In this document: positions 59,987-64,000 of the stretch, piece by piece
Layout: every line of letters begins with the position of its first letter
Position numbering within the stretch: position 1 is the stretch's first letter
Origin: Flaviramulus multivorans
GTDB taxonomy: Bacteria > Bacteroidota > Bacteroidia > Flavobacteriales > Flavobacteriaceae
DNA length: 64,000 nucleotides
Assembly: GCF_021728415.1 (NCBI RefSeq)
Contig: NZ_JAKKDV010000005.1
Location: 186,001 to 250,000, forward strand
Direction of reading: 5' to 3'
The notes under the pieces: model-generated
Seen by the model: the letters and a program-made list of their open reading frames with translations, nothing else
What the model was told of the DNA's origin: nothing
Database searches by the model: none
Translations under genes and position numbers: made by a program

Positions 59987-61966
59987 ATGCGCTTTATGAA
60001 AAGAATAATAGTTTTCATCGTTATGATTTTGATGTCCCAAATAGTGGTTTCACAAATTGTAATAAATGAAATTGATTGTGATACGCCTGGAGTAGATTCT
60101 ATGGAGTTTGTAGAATTAAAATCAGATACTTCAAATTTTCCTCTTGATGGTTATGTTCTCGTTTTTTTTAATGGTTCTACCAATACTACAACCGGACAAG
60201 GTAGAAGTTATTTAGCACTCGATTTAGATGGTTATGTAACCGATATTAACGGATTATTGTTAATTGGGAGCAATTCTGTAAGCCCGTTACCTCAATATTT
60301 AATTCCTGAAAACACCATTCAAAATGGGGCAGATGCTGTTGCTATTTATCAGGCAGACGATTTAGATTTTGAGACGCCTACCTTAGCTTATGTAGATGAA
60401 ACGCTTATTAATGTGTTGTTATATCAAACAAATGATAGTGATGGAAGCGAACTGGTAACTATTTTTTCTGATTTTGACAGTGGTATTCAAATTATAAACG
60501 AAGGAGCAGCACAAAATACAAACTCGATTCAAAGAAATAATGATGGAACTTATTTTACTGGAACTCCAACACCAAGACAATTAAATGATGGTAGTGGTGT
60601 AGTGCTTAACGGTATAGCAATAACAATTAACCAAAATCAATATAATGAGGGAGAAATTTTCGATATTACTTTTACGACTGAGCAAAATGTATCATCAACC
60701 TTAAATTTTGATATAGTTTTAGATTTTGGAACGTTTAATACGTCTGATTTTACAGGAAATACTTCGTTAACCATTCCAAGTGGACAAAATACAACGTCAA
60801 CTACTATTACGCTTGTTGACGATGTCTTTGACGAAGGAGATGAGGTTTTAAAAATTAGCTACGTTAGTTTGCCATCAGAATACTTGATATTAAATAGTAA
60901 TTTACAAATTAGAGTAGTTGATAACGATTTTACAATGGCGAGTTTTGGAACGCCTTTAAACCCAACTTTTGGAACTGTTACCAGTTCACAGCCCAGTGGT
61001 TATTATAATAGTCTGGATGGTTTATCTGGTTCAACTTTAAAACAAGCTTTACAGGATATTATAGCAAATCCAGCTGTGGTTAGAGCGCAAACCTATGCAG
61101 ATATTATAGATATATTAAAGGAAGCGGATCAGAACCCTGCAAACAGCAATCAGGTTTGGTTAGTGTATTTAGAAGAAGGACGTGCAAAATTAGATTTTCA
61201 AACAACCTCAGATAATACAGGTAAATGGAATAGAGAACACACGTTTCCCAGGTCTTTAGCAGGATATAATGATATAGATAATGACAATATTGCAGATGGG
61301 AAAGACATTTTTTGGACTACGAAAGCAGATTCGCTACGTCATGGTAATTCTGATGGTCATGCACTTAGAGCCGCCGATGGACCAGAAAATAGCATAAGGA
61401 GTAATCAACACTATGGGCAATATACGGGTCCTTCTGGAAATGCGGGAAGTTTTTATGGAGATGTTGCTAGAAGTGTTTTATATATGGAAATTAGATATAA
61501 CGGATTGCAAATTGTGAATGGGTTTCCGAGTATAATGGGGCAAATGGGAGACTTAACAACACTTCTTAATTGGCATAGAAATGATCCGCCTGATGATTTT
61601 GAAATGAATAGAAACAATGTGGTTTATACTTGGCAGTTTAATAGAAACCCTTTTATTGACCAACCAGATTTAGTTGAATATATTTGGGGAAATATGGTTG
61701 GAGAAGTTTGGAATCAATCCCTAAGTGTTAAAGAAGACAATGATTTAAAAGTTCAAATTTATCCAAACCCAAGTCATAGCGATGTTTTTATTAAAGGACT
61801 TAAAAATGAGGCTCTAATAGAAGTATTTTCGATGGATGGGAAAAAGATAAAATCTATTAATAATTTTGAAAACAATTCTATAAAATTAAATCTTACTACA
61901 GGGATGTATTTTTTAAAAATAGAATCTGAAAATAAATCAACTATTAAAAAAATTGTGATTATTTAA
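59987..61966 (+). CDS. T9SS-secreted endonuclease I with lamin-tail-like domain
   Basis: 659 residues: signal peptide (about 1-25, IVVSQ; Met-1 and Met-4 are both possible starts), a lamin-tail-like beta domain (about 26-190, IVINEIDCDTPGVDSMEFVELKS), a Calx-beta-like segment (about 205-310, FDITFTTEQNVSSTLNFDIVLD), the endonuclease I domain and a T9SS tail (IYPNPSHSDVFIKGL). The nuclease has NREHTFPRSLAG with the catalytic His, DGKDIFWTTKADSLRHGNSDGHALRAAD and a later LNWHRNDPPDDFEMNRNNVVYTWQFNRNPFIDQPDLVEYIW. Such enzymes degrade extracellular DNA for phosphate or matrix turnover. A bidirectional terminator follows. Confidence 0.92.
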   Translation: MRFMKRIIVFIVMILMSQIVVSQIVINEIDCDTPGVDSMEFVELKSDTSNFPLDGYVLVFFNGSTNTTTGQGRSYLALDLDGYVTDINGLLLIGSNSVSPLPQYLIPENTIQNGADAVAIYQADDLDFETPTLAYVDETLINVLLYQTNDSDGSELVTIFSDFDSGIQIINEGAAQNTNSIQRNNDGTYFTGTPTPRQLNDGSGVVLNGIAITINQNQYNEGEIFDITFTTEQNVSSTLNFDIVLDFGTFNTSDFTGNTSLTIPSGQNTTSTTITLVDDVFDEGDEVLKISYVSLPSEYLILNSNLQIRVVDNDFTMASFGTPLNPTFGTVTSSQPSGYYNSLDGLSGSTLKQALQDIIANPAVVRAQTYADIIDILKEADQNPANSNQVWLVYLEEGRAKLDFQTTSDNTGKWNREHTFPRSLAGYNDIDNDNIADGKDIFWTTKADSLRHGNSDGHALRAADGPENSIRSNQHYGQYTGPSGNAGSFYGDVARSVLYMEIRYNGLQIVNGFPSIMGQMGDLTTLLNWHRNDPPDDFEMNRNNVVYTWQFNRNPFIDQPDLVEYIWGNMVGEVWNQSLSVKEDNDLKVQIYPNPSHSDVFIKGLKNEALIEVFSMDGKKIKSINNFENNSIKLNLTTGMYFLKIESENKSTIKKIVII

Positions 61967-61983
61967 AAGTGTTATAATATCAT

Positions 61984-62020
61984 AAAAAAACCTCAAACAT
62001 TTAAGTTTGAGGTTTTTTTT
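61984..62020. terminator. Bidirectional terminator between endonuclease and M56 gene
   Basis: AAAAAACCTCAAAC pairs with GTTTGAGGTTTTTT with a short loop and a long T run, between convergent genes. Confidence 0.92.
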
Positions 62021-62036
62021 AAGCTAGTTAATTAGT

Positions 62037-63884
62037 TTAGTTTTTATTTTTTGTAATAATTTCTACAACACCATCTTTAGCCTTATCTCCATGCTTTTTA
62101 ATTGCAGCATCACCTTTTAAAACATTAATACTTTCAATGTCATCGGGGTTTAAGTCATCAAGTTTATCTTTTTTAACTTCTTTGCCGTCTATAATGTACA
62201 AGGGTTCTTTGTCACCATCAGTCGAAATTATAAACTTACTATCGCCTTTGTCCTTAGCAATAGTCTTTATTTTATAGGCTTTACCACCTTTTCCTTTTGT
62301 AACAATAATATCTTCGGTTTCACTAACACCATCACTTTCTACATTAATTTCTACCTCATTATCTTCATCATCAGAGATAAATATATTATCACCTTTACCG
62401 CTCTTTTTTATAATAAAAATGTTGTCTTCTTCTTCGTCGCCAGTAATTATTTCAACATCTTTATTTTTTCTTATTTTTATGTGTTTTGTTTTATCTCCTT
62501 TAGTAGTAAAATGAATGTCTTCTGTGTGGACTTCATGCACTTCATCATCGTCAGAAATAAAGAAAGCTTTTCCTTTTCCTGAAGCGTGAACAATGTGTTT
62601 TGAAGAGGAGTTCCCAATAGAAATGTTTCCACCATCTTTATCATATGTAATTTTAATTGGCTTTATAGCGTCATCCGAATCAATATTATAATTAACATTA
62701 GATTGTTTCGAACTAACCTCTATTTTAATAGCAGTAATTTCACCATCATTATTGCGCTTTATACCTTTAAATTTAGCCTCAAAACCTTCTTTTTTAAGCT
62801 TACTTTTTAATTTTTCAAAATCTGCATCCTTAAAATCTTTAGTAATTAAAACCATTTCTTTATCCCCTTTAGCAATACTTTTAGTTTGCTCTAGAGCGGG
62901 TGCAACGGTTTTAGTTTTACTCTTTGGATTTGTTTTAGGATGATTGTTTTCAACAACGTTTTTTTCAGTAAAAAGAACATCATTATTTAAAAAAGTGTTT
63001 GACGTATTTAGTTGTTCTTTAATTGGTATTTCCTTTTCAACATAAACTTTTTTAGTATTAAAGCTCATAAGAAATATTACCAATAAAGGAATAACGAGAG
63101 CAAATTTAATTTGATTGATTTTCTTTGATTTTGTTTTGTGTAACATAACGATTCGTTTTTTGATTAATGAATTATAAAAATTATTACTTAAAGCCAATTG
63201 ATGATTTGGTAAACTCGTTTTAAGTAATGTGTATTGATAAGCTTTTTTACAGTTTGAAAAGTTTATAGCAGCGTGGTCTGCTAAAAATTCTAAATTTTGT
63301 TTTAAGTCTTTGTTGTAAAACCATATAAACGGATTAAACCACAGTAAAATACAAGCCAATTGGGTAAGTAAAATATCAATTGAGTGGTATTGCTGTACAT
63401 GTATTTTTTCGTGGGTAATTATTTGTTGCAATTCGCTTTCGCTAAACTGATTTGGGTTATAAACTATCCAGTTGAAAAACGAAAAAGGAGATACATTGGC
63501 TTTGGTTTCAATAAAAGTGTATGCACCATTTTTATAACCTTTATTATTAAAAATCAATAAAAATAATGAGCTAATTTGTATTAAAAATCTAGCCGTAAAA
63601 AATGTAACACCCAGTATGTATATAATTGGTAAGTAGTCAAAAACATTAAAGGAATTTTTGGCTGTTTCAACATGTGTAGCATCTTCAAAATTGTAGTGAT
63701 TGATTGTAATAGGTTTGTATTCAATGTATTCGTTAATAACAAAAAAAGGCACTAAAAACGATGCGATTAAACCAACTAGTAAAAACCATCGGTTTTGCTC
63801 AAAAAAGGTATCGCGTTGTAAAAACAACTTATAGCTAAAATAAAAAATAGCAATAACTGCACTAACTTTAAGTAAATATTCCAT
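62037..63884 (-). CDS. M56-family (BlaR1/MecR1-like) membrane peptidase with TonB-plug-like tail
   Basis: 615 residues. Membrane spans lie at about 5-20, 33-50, 85-110, 165-185 and 270-290; the zinc motif HEKIH is near residue 157 in ITHEKIHVQQYHSIDILL, with LEFLADHAA as the downstream ligand segment. Beyond the last span is a long, charged, probably periplasmic part rich in Asp, Lys and Gly (GDNIFISDDEDNEVEI and like units), ending with PLYIIDGKEVKKDKLDDLNPDDIESINVLKGDAAIKKHGDKAKDGVVEIITKNK, which looks like a TonB plug strand set. It lies 1 base after the BlaI-type gene, so the pair is a sensor-protease/repressor system; the inducer is not evident. Confidence 0.92.
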   Translation of the reverse strand: MEYLLKVSAVIAIFYFSYKLFLQRDTFFEQNRWFLLVGLIASFLVPFFVINEYIEYKPITINHYNFEDATHVETAKNSFNVFDYLPIIYILGVTFFTARFLIQISSLFLLIFNNKGYKNGAYTFIETKANVSPFSFFNWIVYNPNQFSESELQQIITHEKIHVQQYHSIDILLTQLACILLWFNPFIWFYNKDLKQNLEFLADHAAINFSNCKKAYQYTLLKTSLPNHQLALSNNFYNSLIKKRIVMLHKTKSKKINQIKFALVIPLLVIFLMSFNTKKVYVEKEIPIKEQLNTSNTFLNNDVLFTEKNVVENNHPKTNPKSKTKTVAPALEQTKSIAKGDKEMVLITKDFKDADFEKLKSKLKKEGFEAKFKGIKRNNDGEITAIKIEVSSKQSNVNYNIDSDDAIKPIKITYDKDGGNISIGNSSSKHIVHASGKGKAFFISDDDEVHEVHTEDIHFTTKGDKTKHIKIRKNKDVEIITGDEEEDNIFIIKKSGKGDNIFISDDEDNEVEINVESDGVSETEDIIVTKGKGGKAYKIKTIAKDKGDSKFIISTDGDKEPLYIIDGKEVKKDKLDDLNPDDIESINVLKGDAAIKKHGDKAKDGVVEIITKNKN

Positions 63885-63885
63885 C

Positions 63886-64000
63886 TTATTTTTGGTTTTC
63901 TATTAAAGCAATAATTTCTTTTAAATCTTCAACACTTATTTTCTCTTCTTTGGCAAAAAACGATACCATGTTTTTATAAGAATTATTAAAATAATTATCA
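63886..64000 (-). CDS. BlaI/MecI-type repressor, C-terminal end (cut by window edge)
   Basis: The last 37 codons of a minus-strand gene that runs off the window. They read DNYFNNSYKNMVSFFAKEEKISVEDLKEIIALIENQK, typical of the dimerisation tail of BlaI/MecI/CopY-family repressors in flavobacteria. Its stop is 1 base from the M56 gene start, the usual arrangement for this repressor-protease pair. Confidence 0.85.
   Translation of the reverse strand, partial: DNYFNNSYKNMVSFFAKEEKISVEDLKEIIALIENQK

Overview
The window reads as a chromosome segment of a marine-type Flavobacteriaceae (Bacteroidota). The evidence is low G+C with AT-rich spacers, type IX secretion (T9SS) C-terminal sorting tails with a YPNP start, SusC/SusD genes, a Bacteroidota-type Rho with a long low-complexity N-terminal part, BT_3928/DUF4293/DUF1599 families, and promoters of the Bacteroidota form (TTG, about 19-21 bases, TAnnTTTG) upstream of both tRNA genes. 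I cannot name the genus from the sequence alone.

Region 1-36 kb is mostly housekeeping. It starts inside a PepD-type dipeptidase, passes a short accessory patch (a lipoprotein resembling the small luciferase-domain/DUF5519 family), then a minus-strand block yidD, cysS, a four-helix-bundle gene and folE separated by small inverted repeats. Next come a FadL-type outer-membrane protein and a Trp/Gly/Asn-repeat lipoprotein, divergent proS, tRNA-Glu with rpsT, a YceI-porin-YceI group with a Crp/Fnr-like palindrome upstream, rho, a DUF4293 gene, a phosphodiesterase, a MORN/TPR gene between repeat-derived spacers, truA with an ABC exporter, and a minus-strand run folP, lipoprotein, cdaA and two tandem DUF3667 zinc-ribbon membrane proteins. 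The plus-strand run DUF1599, BT_3928, ABC permease, TlpA-like and tpiA follows; the permease seems to begin at a CTG codon. Then come a beta-helix protein, a five-repeat T9SS protein, a TPR histidine kinase with its LuxR-type regulator, prmA, clpS, a TSUP transporter, tRNA-Arg and a mannose-6-phosphate isomerase.

Region 37-58 kb is a starch/maltodextrin polysaccharide utilisation locus. A minus-strand operon carries pgmB, GH65 maltose phosphorylase, a GH13 enzyme with an N-terminal beta domain, an esterase with a starch-binding-like domain and two further GH13 lipoproteins. A LacI-family regulator lies between this operon and a plus-strand operon of susC, susD, a three-module SusE-like lipoprotein, a large T9SS alpha-amylase and an unidentified T9SS protein. 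Inferred flow: the secreted amylase and SusCDE bind, cut and import glucans; periplasmic GH13 enzymes reduce them to maltose; GH65 gives beta-glucose-1-phosphate and PgmB gives glucose-6-phosphate. No inner-membrane maltose carrier is encoded in the window. A 14-bp palindrome upstream of susC and an 18-bp element shared by both intergenic regions around lacI are candidate regulatory sites.

Region 58-64 kb holds a GH53 endo-galactanase lipoprotein, a short (50 aa) minus-strand gene with a perfect inverted repeat over its promoter, a secreted endonuclease I with a lamin-tail-like domain and T9SS tail, and a BlaR1/BlaI-type pair cut by the window end.

All functional calls come from reading motifs and domain order by eye; no database search was run. 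Residue positions are approximate.
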